Assembly: GCA_016124795.1 (NCBI GenBank)
Contig: WGNB01000006.1
Span: 62,001 to 126,000 of the forward strand
Length of the DNA: 64,000 bases
Source: Rhodopseudomonas sp.
GTDB taxonomy: Bacteria > Pseudomonadota > Alphaproteobacteria > Rhizobiales > Xanthobacteraceae
Direction: 5' to 3'
A program made the translations under genes and the position numbers. Under the pieces are notes generated by a model. That model was not told the DNA's origin. It was given only the letters and a program-made list of their open reading frames with translations, and did no database searches. How positions within the stretch are numbered: position 1 is the stretch's first letter; each line of letters starts with the position of its first letter. This document shows, piece after piece, positions 16,717 through 25,028 of the stretch.

Positions 16717-16736
16717 CCGGTGGGTCGACCCACCGG
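16717..16736. repeat. 20-bp perfect palindrome after last phage gene
   Basis: CCGGTGGGTCGACCCACCGG begins one base past the stop of the last phage gene and is perfectly self-complementary with no spacer. It would fold as a strong hairpin, but no T-run follows. It may end the phage late transcript or mark the end of the element. The following 16,737-16,767 shows nothing else except a G-run. Confidence 0.6.
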
Positions 16737-16767
16737 CGTCTCGGCCTATCGAACGGCCATGGAGGGG

Positions 16768-16806
16768 GGGGGTGACATTTGAAGTGGCGCGGGGGTGACA
16801 TTTGAA
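16768..16806 (+). repeat. Tandem GGGGGTGACATTTGAA repeat
   Basis: The 16-mer occurs at 16,768-16,783 and 16,791-16,806, 23 bp apart; each copy is followed by a similar 7-mer ending in CGC. A third, degenerate copy (GACATTTGAGCGC) is near 16,939-16,951. Repeats of this general look are seen at the ends of insertion sequences in rhizobia and as protein-binding iterons. No transposase is nearby, so a decayed IS end or the right end of the prophage are both possible. Confidence 0.5.
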
Positions 16807-16963
16807 ATTGCGCGCTACAGGTCGTTGGGACCCCGGCGTTCCGCGCGCCCTCGTTCTTAGGGGCGAAGACAGGAATGCAGTTTCAAGCGACGGCTCGCCC
16901 GGGGCCGCAAACAACACGGGCGATGACGCATGTCTTGACGACATTTGAGCGCATGATCCTCGT

Positions 16964-17061
16964 CGTCATTCCGGGGCGCGCGAAGCGCGAACCCGGAATC
17001 CAGCCAGGTTCTCAGGCGCCTCTGGATTCCGGGTTCGCGCTTCGCGCGCCCCGGAATGACG
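16964..17061. repeat. Long inverted repeat, Bradyrhizobium-type extragenic palindrome
   Basis: Arms 16,964-17,003 and 17,022-17,061 are perfect reverse complements over 40 bp, with an 18-base loop. The arm starts CGTCATTCCGGGGCGCGCGA and contains nested GCGCGAAGCGCGA. Elements with these arms are abundant between genes in Bradyrhizobium and Rhodopseudomonas relatives. It lies between the last phage gene and the stop of the convergent host dehydrogenase gene (17,097), and could serve as bidirectional terminator. Confidence 0.8.
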
Positions 17062-17096
17062 GCAATAGAACTTGGCCCGCGGTTCGCAGCAGCGCC

Positions 17097-17969
17097 TTAC
17101 TTGCGATCGAGCCGCGCGATCAGGCTCGACGTATCCCAGCGCTGGCCGCCCATCGCCTGCACTTCGGAATAGAACTGATCGACCAGCGCGGTCACCGGCA
17201 GATGCGCGCCGTTCTTGCGTGCTTCGCCGAGACAGATGCCGAGGTCCTTGCGCATCCAGTCGACCGCGAAGCCGAAGTCGAACTTGTTCTCGGCCATGGT
17301 CTTGTAGCGGTTCTCCATCTGCCAGGATTGCGCCGCGCCCTTCGAGATCGTGGCGATCAGCTTCTCGATGTCGAGATCGGCTTTCTTGGCGAAATGCAGC
17401 GCCTCGGAAAGACCCTGCACCAGGCCGGCGATGCAGATCTGGTTGCACATCTTGGCGAGCTGGCCGGAGCCGGACGCGCCCATCAGGTTGCAGGCGCGCG
17501 CGTAGGCCGCGATCACCTTTTCCGCCACGGCGAAGGTGTCGGCGTCGCCGCCGCACATCACCGTCAGCACGCCGTTTTCGGCGCCGGCCTGTCCGCCCGA
17601 CACCGGCGCGTCGATGAAGCCGAAGTCGAGGGCCTTGGCGGTTTCGTTGAGTTCGCGGGCGATCTCGGCCGAGGCGGTGGTGTGGTCGATGAAGATCTTG
17701 CCCGGGCTCATGCCGGCGAAGGCGCCGTCGGGGCCGAGGGTGACCTCGCGCAGGTCGTTGTCGTTGCCGACGCAGCACATCACGAAGTCCTGGCCGGAGG
17801 CTGCGGCTTTCGGCGTGATCGCGGTGTTGCCGCCGAATTCCTTGGCCCATTTCAGCGATTTGGCGGCGGTGCGGTTATAGACTGTGACCTCGTGGCCGCC
17901 TTTGACCTTGAGATGGCCGGCCATCGGATAGCCCATCACGCCCAAGCCCAGAAACGCTACCTTTGCCAT
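17097..17969 (-). CDS. NAD-dependent beta-hydroxyacid dehydrogenase (3-hydroxyisobutyrate type)
   Basis: 290 residues from the ATG at 17,969, preceded by GAGGGAG; a longer frame to 18,032 is not used. Motifs: nucleotide-binding GLGVMG at residues 7-12, DAPVSGG near 118 for substrate binding, and GSGQLAKMCNQ near 165, where the Lys is the catalytic residue. These define the 3-hydroxyisobutyrate / tartronate semialdehyde / glyoxylate reductase family that oxidises beta-hydroxyacids with NAD. A role in valine breakdown with MmsA (57,656) is possible, but the genes are 40 kb apart, and substrate cannot be told from sequence. Confidence 0.85.
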   Translation of the reverse strand: MAKVAFLGLGVMGYPMAGHLKVKGGHEVTVYNRTAAKSLKWAKEFGGNTAITPKAAASGQDFVMCCVGNDNDLREVTLGPDGAFAGMSPGKIFIDHTTASAEIARELNETAKALDFGFIDAPVSGGQAGAENGVLTVMCGGDADTFAVAEKVIAAYARACNLMGASGSGQLAKMCNQICIAGLVQGLSEALHFAKKADLDIEKLIATISKGAAQSWQMENRYKTMAENKFDFGFAVDWMRKDLGICLGEARKNGAHLPVTALVDQFYSEVQAMGGQRWDTSSLIARLDRK

Positions 17970-18176
17970 CGTTTTTCTCCCTCGAAATGCGGTCACAGGC
18001 GGCCGGTCTGCCGCCGGCCTGTCGATTGCCATTCAGTCCCTGCAATAGGTCCTAGGCCCGGCGGCTCCTGTCAACCTCCGATGGCGGTTTGCCGGGACGG
18101 GCCGGCGCATTGACGGGCGGGCCCGCCCGCCTATGGTGGCGGCGGCTGGCTTCAGGACGAACGAGGATTGACGATC

Positions 18177-19340
18177 ATGGCGGTGACCAAGGAACAGGTA
18201 ATGGCGGCGCTGGCGCGGGTGCCGGTCCCCGGTGGCACCCACCTGACCGAAGCGCGCGTGCTGTCGGATATCGTGGTGTCGGACGGCAAGGTGTTCTTCT
18301 CGATTTCGGTCGACGCCGCCAACGTCAAAGCCTGGGAGCCGGTGCGCGAGGCCGCCGAGCGCGCGGTGCGCGTCATTCCGGAGGTGAAGTCGGCGCTGGT
18401 GGCCTTGACCGCCGAGCGCGCCGCCGGCGCCGCCGCGCGCGGGCCGGCCCCGGCGCACCAGGCCGCCAATCCCGCCGCGAAACCGGCGGCCGCGCCGCAT
18501 ACCCACGCCCATCCGGCCGACAAGGTCCAGCCCGGCATTCCCGGCGTCACCCACATCATCGCGGTCGCCTCCGGCAAAGGCGGCGTCGGCAAGTCGACGA
18601 CCGCCGTCAACATCGCGCTCGGCCTGCGCGATCTCGGGCTGAAAGTCGGTATGCTCGACGCCGACATTTACGGGCCGTCGTTGCCGAAACTGTTCGCGAT
18701 CAAGGAGAAGCCGCAGACTGTCGGCGGCACGCGGCTCAAGCCGATCGAGCGTTACGGCCTGGCGATCATGTCGATCGGTTTTCTGATCGACGAGGAGACG
18801 CCGATGATCTGGCGCGGCCCGATGGTGATGTCGGCGATCACCCAGATGCTGCGCGAGGTCGAGTGGGGCACGCTCGACGTGCTGGTGGTCGACATGCCGC
18901 CCGGCACCGGTGACGCGCAACTGACCATGGCGCAGCAGGTGCCGTTGAAGGGCGCGGTGATCGTGTCGACGCCGCAGGATCTGGCCTTGATCGATGCGCG
19001 GCGCGGCGTCGCAATGTTCAAGCGCGTCAACGTGCCGGTGCTCGGCGTCGTCGAGAACATGAGTTATTTCCTGTGCCCGGAATGCGGCACCCGGTCGGAT
19101 ATCTTCGGTCACGGCGGCGCACGGCATGAGGCCGAACGGCTCGGCGTGCCGTTCCTCGGCGAGGTGCCGTTGCACATCGCGATCCGTGAGAAGTCCGATG
19201 CCGGTCTGCCGGTGGTGGCGACCGAGCCGGACGGGCCGCACGCCAAGATCTATCGCGACATCGCCGCCAAGGTGCTGGAGCAGATCAAGGGCGGTGCGGC
19301 GTCCGGTCGCGCCGCGCCGAAGATCGTGATCGAGGCCTGA
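18177..19340 (+). CDS. apbC: Mrp/ApbC family Fe-S cluster carrier ATPase
   Basis: 387 residues. The ATG at 18,177 lies nine bases past ACGAGGA; a TTG at 18,168 is too close to that site. Residues 1-80 are a MIP18/DUF59 domain, 84-118 an Ala/Pro/His-rich linker, and from 125 the P-loop ATPase with GKGGVGKS at 133-140, the DADIYGPSLP switch, DMPPGTGDAQL and the cluster-binding Cys pair in LCPECG. Such dimeric proteins hold a 4Fe-4S cluster between subunits and pass it to apo-enzymes in the cytoplasm. The gene stands alone. Confidence 0.93.
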   Translation: MAVTKEQVMAALARVPVPGGTHLTEARVLSDIVVSDGKVFFSISVDAANVKAWEPVREAAERAVRVIPEVKSALVALTAERAAGAAARGPAPAHQAANPAAKPAAAPHTHAHPADKVQPGIPGVTHIIAVASGKGGVGKSTTAVNIALGLRDLGLKVGMLDADIYGPSLPKLFAIKEKPQTVGGTRLKPIERYGLAIMSIGFLIDEETPMIWRGPMVMSAITQMLREVEWGTLDVLVVDMPPGTGDAQLTMAQQVPLKGAVIVSTPQDLALIDARRGVAMFKRVNVPVLGVVENMSYFLCPECGTRSDIFGHGGARHEAERLGVPFLGEVPLHIAIREKSDAGLPVVATEPDGPHAKIYRDIAAKVLEQIKGGAASGRAAPKIVIEA

Positions 19341-19551
19341 TAACGGCCGCCGTCCTGCGACTTTGGTCGCAGACGGCCGATGCGGCGCCTCACGGTAACG
19401 CATTGCAGCAGGCGCATTGCCGCTGCGCGCCATCTGCATGCTTGCAATGCAGGCGCGACGCTGGTCACTGTCCCGCCGACCTGCTTACACGAGCCGATTT
19501 CGCCGATGAACCGGTGAAACTCGTCATATGAACATCGGGAGTGGAATTGAA

Positions 19552-20640
19552 ATGAAACGCCGAGCATTTATTGGCGCGGCCGGCCTCGGTCTGGCGGCGA
19601 CGGCGATCGCGAAGCCCGCGATCGCGCAATCGTCGCCCGAGGTGAAGTGGCGCCTGACGTCGAGCTTCCCCAAGTCGCTCGATACCATCTTTGGCGCTTG
19701 CGAAGTGTTCTCGAAGGCGGTGGCCGAAGCGACCGACAACAAGTTCCAGATTCAGACCTTTGCCGCCGGCGAAATCGTCCCCGGCCTGCAGGCGGCCGAC
19801 GCCGTCTCCAACGGCACCGTCGAAATGGCGCACACCGCGTCTTATTACTATGTCGGCAAGGACCCGACCTTCTCGCTGTTCACCGCGCAGCCGTTCGGTC
19901 TGAATGCGCGCATGCAGTCGGCCTGGATGGAGTTCGGCGGTGCGCTCGATCTCGCCAACGCCTTCTACAAGAAGTACAACTTCATGGCGCTGCCCTGCGG
20001 CAACACCGGCACCCAGATGGGCGGCTGGTTCCGCAAGGAGATCAAGACCGTCGACGACGTCAAGGGTCTGAAATTCCGCATTGCCGGTCTGGCCGGTCAG
20101 ATCTTCTCGCGCATGGGCGCGGTGCCGCAGCAGGTCGCCGGTGGCGAAATCTATCCGTCGCTGGAGAAGGGCACTATCGACGCCGCCGAGTGGGTCGGTC
20201 CCTACGACGACGAGAAGCTCGGCTTCTATAAGGTCGCGAAGTACTACTACTATCCGGGTTGGTGGGAAGGCGGCGCGATGCTGCACAACTTCATCAATCT
20301 GGAGAAGTGGAACGCGCTGCCGAAGAACTACCAGGCGATCGTCAAGGCGGCCTCCGCCCAGGCGCATAACTGGATGTTGTCGAAGTACGATGCCGCCAAC
20401 CCGGCGGCGCTGCGCCGGCTGATCGCCGGTGGTGCGCAGCTGCGGCCGTTCCCGCAGCCGGTGATGGAAGCCTCCTACAAGGCGGCGACCGAAACCTACA
20501 ACGCGGTCAGCGCCAAGAACGCCGACTTCAAGAAGGTCTATGACAGCATGGTCGCCTTCCGCGGCGAAGAGTATCTGTGGTGGCAGGTCGCCGAACTCGG
20601 CTTCGACGCCTTCATGGTGCGGATGCGGTCGCGCGGCTAA
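19552..20640 (+). CDS. TRAP transporter substrate-binding protein DctP (copy 1)
   Basis: 362 residues from ATG 19,552, thirteen bases after GGGAG; ATG 19,528 is upstream of that site. The N-terminus MKRRAFIGAAGLG, ending in AIAQS, is a twin-arginine-type signal with cleavage near residue 27. The mature part follows the DctP fold with AGEIVPGLQA, TASYYYVGKDP, EIKTVDDVKGLKFRI and KGTIDAAEWVGPYDD. It would bind an organic acid or similar solute in the periplasm for a TRAP permease. Its closest relative is the next gene; a terminator at 20,668 separates them, so each has its own transcript. Confidence 0.92.
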   Translation: MKRRAFIGAAGLGLAATAIAKPAIAQSSPEVKWRLTSSFPKSLDTIFGACEVFSKAVAEATDNKFQIQTFAAGEIVPGLQAADAVSNGTVEMAHTASYYYVGKDPTFSLFTAQPFGLNARMQSAWMEFGGALDLANAFYKKYNFMALPCGNTGTQMGGWFRKEIKTVDDVKGLKFRIAGLAGQIFSRMGAVPQQVAGGEIYPSLEKGTIDAAEWVGPYDDEKLGFYKVAKYYYYPGWWEGGAMLHNFINLEKWNALPKNYQAIVKAASAQAHNWMLSKYDAANPAALRRLIAGGAQLRPFPQPVMEASYKAATETYNAVSAKNADFKKVYDSMVAFRGEEYLWWQVAELGFDAFMVRMRSRG

Positions 20641-20667
20641 GCGCCGTCAGCGCAAGTTGAGATCTGG

Positions 20668-20699
20668 GCCCCCGCCGGCATGCCGGCGGGGGCTTTTTT
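20668..20699 (+). terminator. Intrinsic terminator after DctP copy 1
   Basis: A perfect 13-bp stem, GCCCCCGCCGGCA paired with TGCCGGCGGGGGC (20,668-20,693), with essentially no loop beyond the central CATG, followed by TTTTTT. It ends the transcript of the first DctP gene 28 bases after its stop. Confidence 0.92.
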
Positions 20700-20910
20700 A
20701 TTGCGCCGGGCGCCGAATATCGCCGGCAAGCACAAATTTCATCGATTTCAGTGACTTATAGGCGGTTACGACTTTAGTCGAACAACCGTAGGCTGGCTTT
20801 GGCGTCGAGGCTCGGTCATGGTTTGGGCAAGCCCCCATAAGTGGGTGATTCATCTGGGAACATGCGGTCGCTGGGGGCTGCCGCCTCAATAAGTCCAAGG
20901 GAGGATACCA

Positions 20911-21996
20911 ATGAAACGACGTCAATTTATCAAGGCCGCCGGTCTGGGCGTTGCCGGTGCGGCGATTGCCGCGCCCGCCATCGCCCAGTCGTCGCCCGAA
21001 ATCAAATGGCGCATGACCTGTAGCTGGCCGAAGTCGCTCGACACGCTGTTCGGCGCTGCCGAGACCATGGCCAAGGCGGTTGGCGAAGCCACCGACGGCA
21101 AGTTCCAGATCCAGGTCTTCGCCGCCGGCGAAATCGTGCCCGGTCTGCAAGTGCTCGACGCCGTCCAGAACGGCACCGTCGAATGCGGCCATACCGCGTC
21201 TTACTACTACTTCGGCAAGGACCCGACCTTCGCTTTCGGCACTTCGGTCGCCTTCGGTCCGAATGCGCGGCTGAACCAGGGCTGGTACACCTTGGGCGGC
21301 GGCAAGGAAGTGCTCGACGAGTTCTACAAGAAGTACAACGTCGTCTCGCTGCTGGCCGGCAATACCGGCTGTCAGATGGGCGGTTGGTACCGCAAGGAGA
21401 TCAACTCGGTCGACGATCTCAAGGGCCTCAAGATGCGCATCGGCGGTTTCCCGGGCGCGGTGCTGAAGAAGCTCGGCGCGGTGCCGCAGCAGATCGCGGC
21501 CGGCGACATCTATCCGTCGCTGGAAAAGGGCACCATCGACGCCGCCGAGTGGGTCGGTCCTTACGACGACGAGAAGCTCGGCCTCTACAAGGTCGCGCCG
21601 CATTACTATTATCCGGGCTGGTGGGAAGGCGGCTCGATGCTGTTCTCCTTCATCAATCAGGATAAGTGGCACGCGCTGCCCAAGAACTATCAGGCGGTTC
21701 TGGCCCAGGCCGCGCATTACGCCAACACCTGGTGTATGGCGAAATACGACCTGCTCAACCCGGCGGCGCTGCGCCGACTGCTGGCTGGCGGCACCAAGCT
21801 GCACGGCTTCTCGCCGGCGATCATGGAGGCTTGCTACAAGTCGGCCAAGGAGCTGCACGCCGAGATCGCCAAGACCAACCCCAGCTTCAAGAAGGTCTAC
21901 GACTCCTTGAATGCCTTCACCCATGACGGTTACGCTTGGTTCCAGGTCGCGGAGCTCGGCTACGACTCCTTCATGGTTCGTCACAACCGCGCCTAA
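20911..21996 (+). CDS. TRAP transporter substrate-binding protein DctP (copy 2)
   Basis: 361 residues, preceded by GGGAGG at 20,899-20,904. Tat-type signal MKRRQFIKAAGLGVAG ending AIAQS. The mature protein aligns with copy 1 from end to end (SSPEIKW, AGEIVPGLQVL, TASYYYFGKDPTF, DDLKGLKMRI, AEWVGPYDDEKLG), with the same length, so the pair is a tandem duplication with later divergence in substrate-contact segments. It converges with the DctM/DctQ permease genes on the other strand, which probably supply the membrane part for one or both copies. Confidence 0.93.
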   Translation: MKRRQFIKAAGLGVAGAAIAAPAIAQSSPEIKWRMTCSWPKSLDTLFGAAETMAKAVGEATDGKFQIQVFAAGEIVPGLQVLDAVQNGTVECGHTASYYYFGKDPTFAFGTSVAFGPNARLNQGWYTLGGGKEVLDEFYKKYNVVSLLAGNTGCQMGGWYRKEINSVDDLKGLKMRIGGFPGAVLKKLGAVPQQIAAGDIYPSLEKGTIDAAEWVGPYDDEKLGLYKVAPHYYYPGWWEGGSMLFSFINQDKWHALPKNYQAVLAQAAHYANTWCMAKYDLLNPAALRRLLAGGTKLHGFSPAIMEACYKSAKELHAEIAKTNPSFKKVYDSLNAFTHDGYAWFQVAELGYDSFMVRHNRA

Positions 21997-22017
21997 TGGC
22001 TGTCGGCATCGGTCGAT

Positions 22018-22055
22018 GAAAAAACCCCGGAGCGAAAGCTCCGGGGTTGTTTTTT
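22018..22055. terminator. Bidirectional terminator between DctP copy 2 and DctM
   Basis: An 11-bp stem AACCCCGGAGC/GCTCCGGGGTT (22,023-22,033 and 22,038-22,048) closed by a GAAA tetraloop, with an A-run on the left (22,018-22,024) and GTTTTTT on the right. The A-run becomes a U-run for the opposite strand, so it can stop both the DctP transcript and the convergent DctQM transcript. Confidence 0.92.
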
Positions 22056-22094
22056 AACGGGCAGGGTAGTGGCCGGTTCGAGGCTGGACGCCAG

Positions 22095-23993
22095 TTATTT
22101 CGGCGGTCCGAAGTCGAGGCTCGGCAGATCGATCTGCGGGATTTCGATCTTGACCTTGCTCGGATCGACGGTCGACGCCGTGCCTTTGTAATGCATCACC
22201 ATCGCCGGGAACATGATGACCAGCGCCACCATGATCACCTGGATGATGACGAACGGCACCGCGCCCCAGTAGATCTGGCCGGTGGTGACCGGCTCCATGC
22301 GCTGGCCGGTGACGCGGTCGTTATAAGGCTCGCGCGGCGCCACTGAGCGCAGATAGAACAGCGCGAAACCGAAGGGCGGATGCATGAACGACGTCTGCAT
22401 GTTGACGCCGAGAATGACGCCGAACCAGATCAGGTCGATGCCAAGATGTTCGGCCGCCGGCCCGAGCAACGGAATGATGATGAAGGCCAGTTCGAAGAAG
22501 TCGAGGAAGAAGGCCAGCACGAAGACGAACAGGTTGACGAAGACGAGGAAGCCGACCTGGCCGCCCGGCAGCGACGTCAGCATGTTTTCGACCCAGATGT
22601 GACCGCTGACGCCGTAGAACGTCAGCGAGAACACGCGCGCGCCGATCAGGATGAAGACCACGAAGGCCGACAGCTTGGCGGTCGATTCCACCGCCTGGCG
22701 CACCAGGTCCCAGGTCAGCCGGCGCTTCAGGGCGCCGAGGATCAAGGCCCCCGAGGCGCCCATGGCGCCGCCTTCGGTCGGCGTCGCAACACCGATGAAG
22801 ATGGTGCCGAGCACGAGGAAGATCAGGAACAGCGGCGGCACCATCACGAAGGCGGTCTGCTGTGCCATGTGCGACATGAAGCGATAGCCGGTGAAATGGA
22901 ACAGCGCCCAGTTGACCACGGTCACCGCGAAGGCGAACAGGATGCCGAAGAACATGCTCAGCACCACGAAGTCGGCGCCGTGCGACGTCGAGTGCCGCAT
23001 CATCAGCCAGCCGAAGACTGTGCTGGCGATGGCAAGGCCGAGCAGCGACAGCAGGCCGCGTTCGTCGCCGCCATGTTTGACCACCTTGATCAATGGCCGC
23101 AGCGCCCACAGCAATCCGGCGATGCAGAGAACCACGATGATGGCGGTGGAGTAGTCGCCGGCCTGGTCGATACCGGGGGTGCCTGTCTTTATGGTCAGAA
23201 TGCCCGCAAGCGACGTGGTGTAGAGATAATAGGCCAGCGCCGCGACGGCGACGACCGCCAGGATCGTCAGGATGAAACCGTAACTGCGCGACAGCAGATC
23301 GCGCCAGCCGCGTTCGAGTTCCTTGAAGCCGATGGCCTCGGGCGGCAAGCCGGGCGTTGCCTTGGGGAACAGCATCGCCACCAGAAAGACGTAGGCGGCG
23401 TATAGCCCCGACAACACCATGCCGGGAATGAAGGCGCCTTCGTACATGTCGCCGACCGATTTGCCGAGCTGGTCGGCCATCACGATCAGCACCAGCGACG
23501 GCGGAATGATCTGCGCCAGTGTGCCGGAGGCCGCGATAATGCCGGTGGCGACGCGCCGGTCGTAGCCGTAACGCAGCATGATCGGCAGTGAGATCAGGCC
23601 CATCGAAATCACCGAGGCCGCGACCACGCCTGTGGTCGCAGCCAGGAGTGCGCCGACGAAAACGACGGCGTAAGCCAAGCCGCCGCGCACCGTGCCGAAC
23701 AATTGGCCGATGGTGTCGAGCAGGTCTTCGGCCATGCCGGATCTTTCCAGCACCAGCCCCATGAAGGTGAAAAACGGGATAGCCAGCAGCGTGTCGTTGT
23801 TCATCACGCCGTAGACGCGCTCGGGCAGTGCTTGCAGGAAGTCGGGCACGAACAGGCCCAATTCGATGCCGATCAGCGCGAAGATCAATCCGACTGCGCC
23901 GAGTGAAAATGCCGCCGGATAACCGAGCAGCAGAAAGAACACCAGGGAGCCGAACATGATCGGCGCCATGTTTTCGATGAAGAGAGCTTCCAT
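22095..23993 (-). CDS. TRAP transporter large permease DctM, extended form
   Basis: 632 residues, well above the usual 430 or so. The first 200 residues and the last 230 carry the normal DctM helices (for example MNNDTLLAIPFFTFMGLVLE, ASGTLAQIIPPSLVLIV, GVATPTEGGAMGASGALIL). Between about 225 and 375 there are four to five additional hydrophobic segments, as in the mannitol/chloroaromatic-type TRAP permeases. The protein moves substrate across the inner membrane using a Na+ or H+ gradient. GGAG lies upstream of the ATG, and DctQ is 28 bases upstream in the same operon. Confidence 0.92.
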   Translation of the reverse strand: MEALFIENMAPIMFGSLVFFLLLGYPAAFSLGAVGLIFALIGIELGLFVPDFLQALPERVYGVMNNDTLLAIPFFTFMGLVLERSGMAEDLLDTIGQLFGTVRGGLAYAVVFVGALLAATTGVVAASVISMGLISLPIMLRYGYDRRVATGIIAASGTLAQIIPPSLVLIVMADQLGKSVGDMYEGAFIPGMVLSGLYAAYVFLVAMLFPKATPGLPPEAIGFKELERGWRDLLSRSYGFILTILAVVAVAALAYYLYTTSLAGILTIKTGTPGIDQAGDYSTAIIVVLCIAGLLWALRPLIKVVKHGGDERGLLSLLGLAIASTVFGWLMMRHSTSHGADFVVLSMFFGILFAFAVTVVNWALFHFTGYRFMSHMAQQTAFVMVPPLFLIFLVLGTIFIGVATPTEGGAMGASGALILGALKRRLTWDLVRQAVESTAKLSAFVVFILIGARVFSLTFYGVSGHIWVENMLTSLPGGQVGFLVFVNLFVFVLAFFLDFFELAFIIIPLLGPAAEHLGIDLIWFGVILGVNMQTSFMHPPFGFALFYLRSVAPREPYNDRVTGQRMEPVTTGQIYWGAVPFVIIQVIMVALVIMFPAMVMHYKGTASTVDPSKVKIEIPQIDLPSLDFGPPK

Positions 23994-24021
23994 TCTATGC
24001 TCCGGAATCCGCTACCAGCGC

Positions 24022-24630
24022 TTAGCGCTTTTCAATCGCTTCGACGGTACGTTCGACTTCGGCCGCAAGGGCGTCGACGGTCTTGACGTAGGGGTCCGGG
24101 ATGAGGCCGCGCGACACGGCGATGCGCTTGATCAATTCGGAAATGCCCTGGATCAGCAGCAAGGTGAAGCCGATCATCACCAGGGATTTTGCCGGCCATT
24201 GCGGCAGGCCGCCGGCATTGCCCGACTGCTCGTTGATTTCGAACGAGCGCAGAAAGAACGGGGCGCCGGTGCCGATCATGATGACGCATAGCGGCAGCAG
24301 GAAAAAGGCGTGGCCGACGATGTCGATCCGGTTGCGCAACCGCTGCGGCATCATGTTGTTGAGGATGTCGATGCGGATGTGTTCGTTCGACAGAAGCGTC
24401 CAGGGCGAGCACAGCAGGAAGACGATGCTGAACAGAACCCATTGCAGTTCGAGCCAGGAATTCGACGAGGTGTCGAAGACCTTGCGGACTGTCGCGTTGA
24501 CGGCCGAGACGATGACCGCGGCCAGAATGAGCCAGGCGGCGCGTCGGCCGATCCAGGTGTTGATCGCGTCGATGATGCGCGTCGCCGGCAGCAACGCCTT
24601 GAGACCTGCGTCAAGTACGCCCACGTGCAT
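24022..24630 (-). CDS. TRAP transporter small permease DctQ
   Basis: 202 residues from the ATG at 24,630, which follows GAGAGGGG closely; a GTG at 24,657 lacks a ribosome site. Four hydrophobic segments (about residues 30-50, 65-85, 105-128 and 150-170) and the motif NEHIRIDILNNMMP after the second are typical of DctQ. The subunit pairs with DctM in the inner membrane and is needed for transport. The C-terminal 35 residues form a charged cytoplasmic helix. Confidence 0.9.
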   Translation of the reverse strand: MHVGVLDAGLKALLPATRIIDAINTWIGRRAAWLILAAVIVSAVNATVRKVFDTSSNSWLELQWVLFSIVFLLCSPWTLLSNEHIRIDILNNMMPQRLRNRIDIVGHAFFLLPLCVIMIGTGAPFFLRSFEINEQSGNAGGLPQWPAKSLVMIGFTLLLIQGISELIKRIAVSRGLIPDPYVKTVDALAAEVERTVEAIEKR

Positions 24631-25028
24631 TTCCCCTCTCGTCGGTCGCCGCCACACGGCGCCCGGAAATTTATTCTTGTTTTACGTCCCCACGTCTTGG
24701 CTCCAGCGCGACATGTCGCGCCATTTATCGAGCCAAGTATCTCTCCCCGCAGACACCTTAATCCGATGCCGCCATCAGGCGTCAATGGTCAATTTGTCGT
24801 GGTCTAGCGATTGCAGCGCACAAAGGCGGTCGTTGCGGCGGGGCCGGGCTTCCCGAGCCATGCACCGGCATTGCCACGGCCGCGGGGATCGGGCCCGGTT
24901 GGCGCGATTGGCCCTGGGGCTCGCCGCGTATCGCGAATAGGGGGAGGGAACCTGGCTTGCCTGCGGCGGGTCGGTATCACTGTGGCGACAACAGTCGCGC
25001 CAATGGACCGCGGCGCCACACCGGGCGG
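24631..25028. other. Intergenic region between dctQ and moaA
   Basis: About 400 bases upstream of dctQ and downstream of moaA, both on the minus strand. The part 24,660-24,790 is less GC-rich and is the likely dctQM promoter region; I cannot point to a clear -35/-10 pair. The rest is GC-rich with short reading frames of biased composition (Ala/Gly/Pro/Arg) that look non-coding. No terminator with a T-run was seen for moaA. Confidence 0.4.

Noticed and set aside
16875-18113. Plus-strand frame of 412 residues over the inverted repeat and the dehydrogenase
   Set aside because: Runs through the extragenic palindrome and antisense to a clear dehydrogenase gene.
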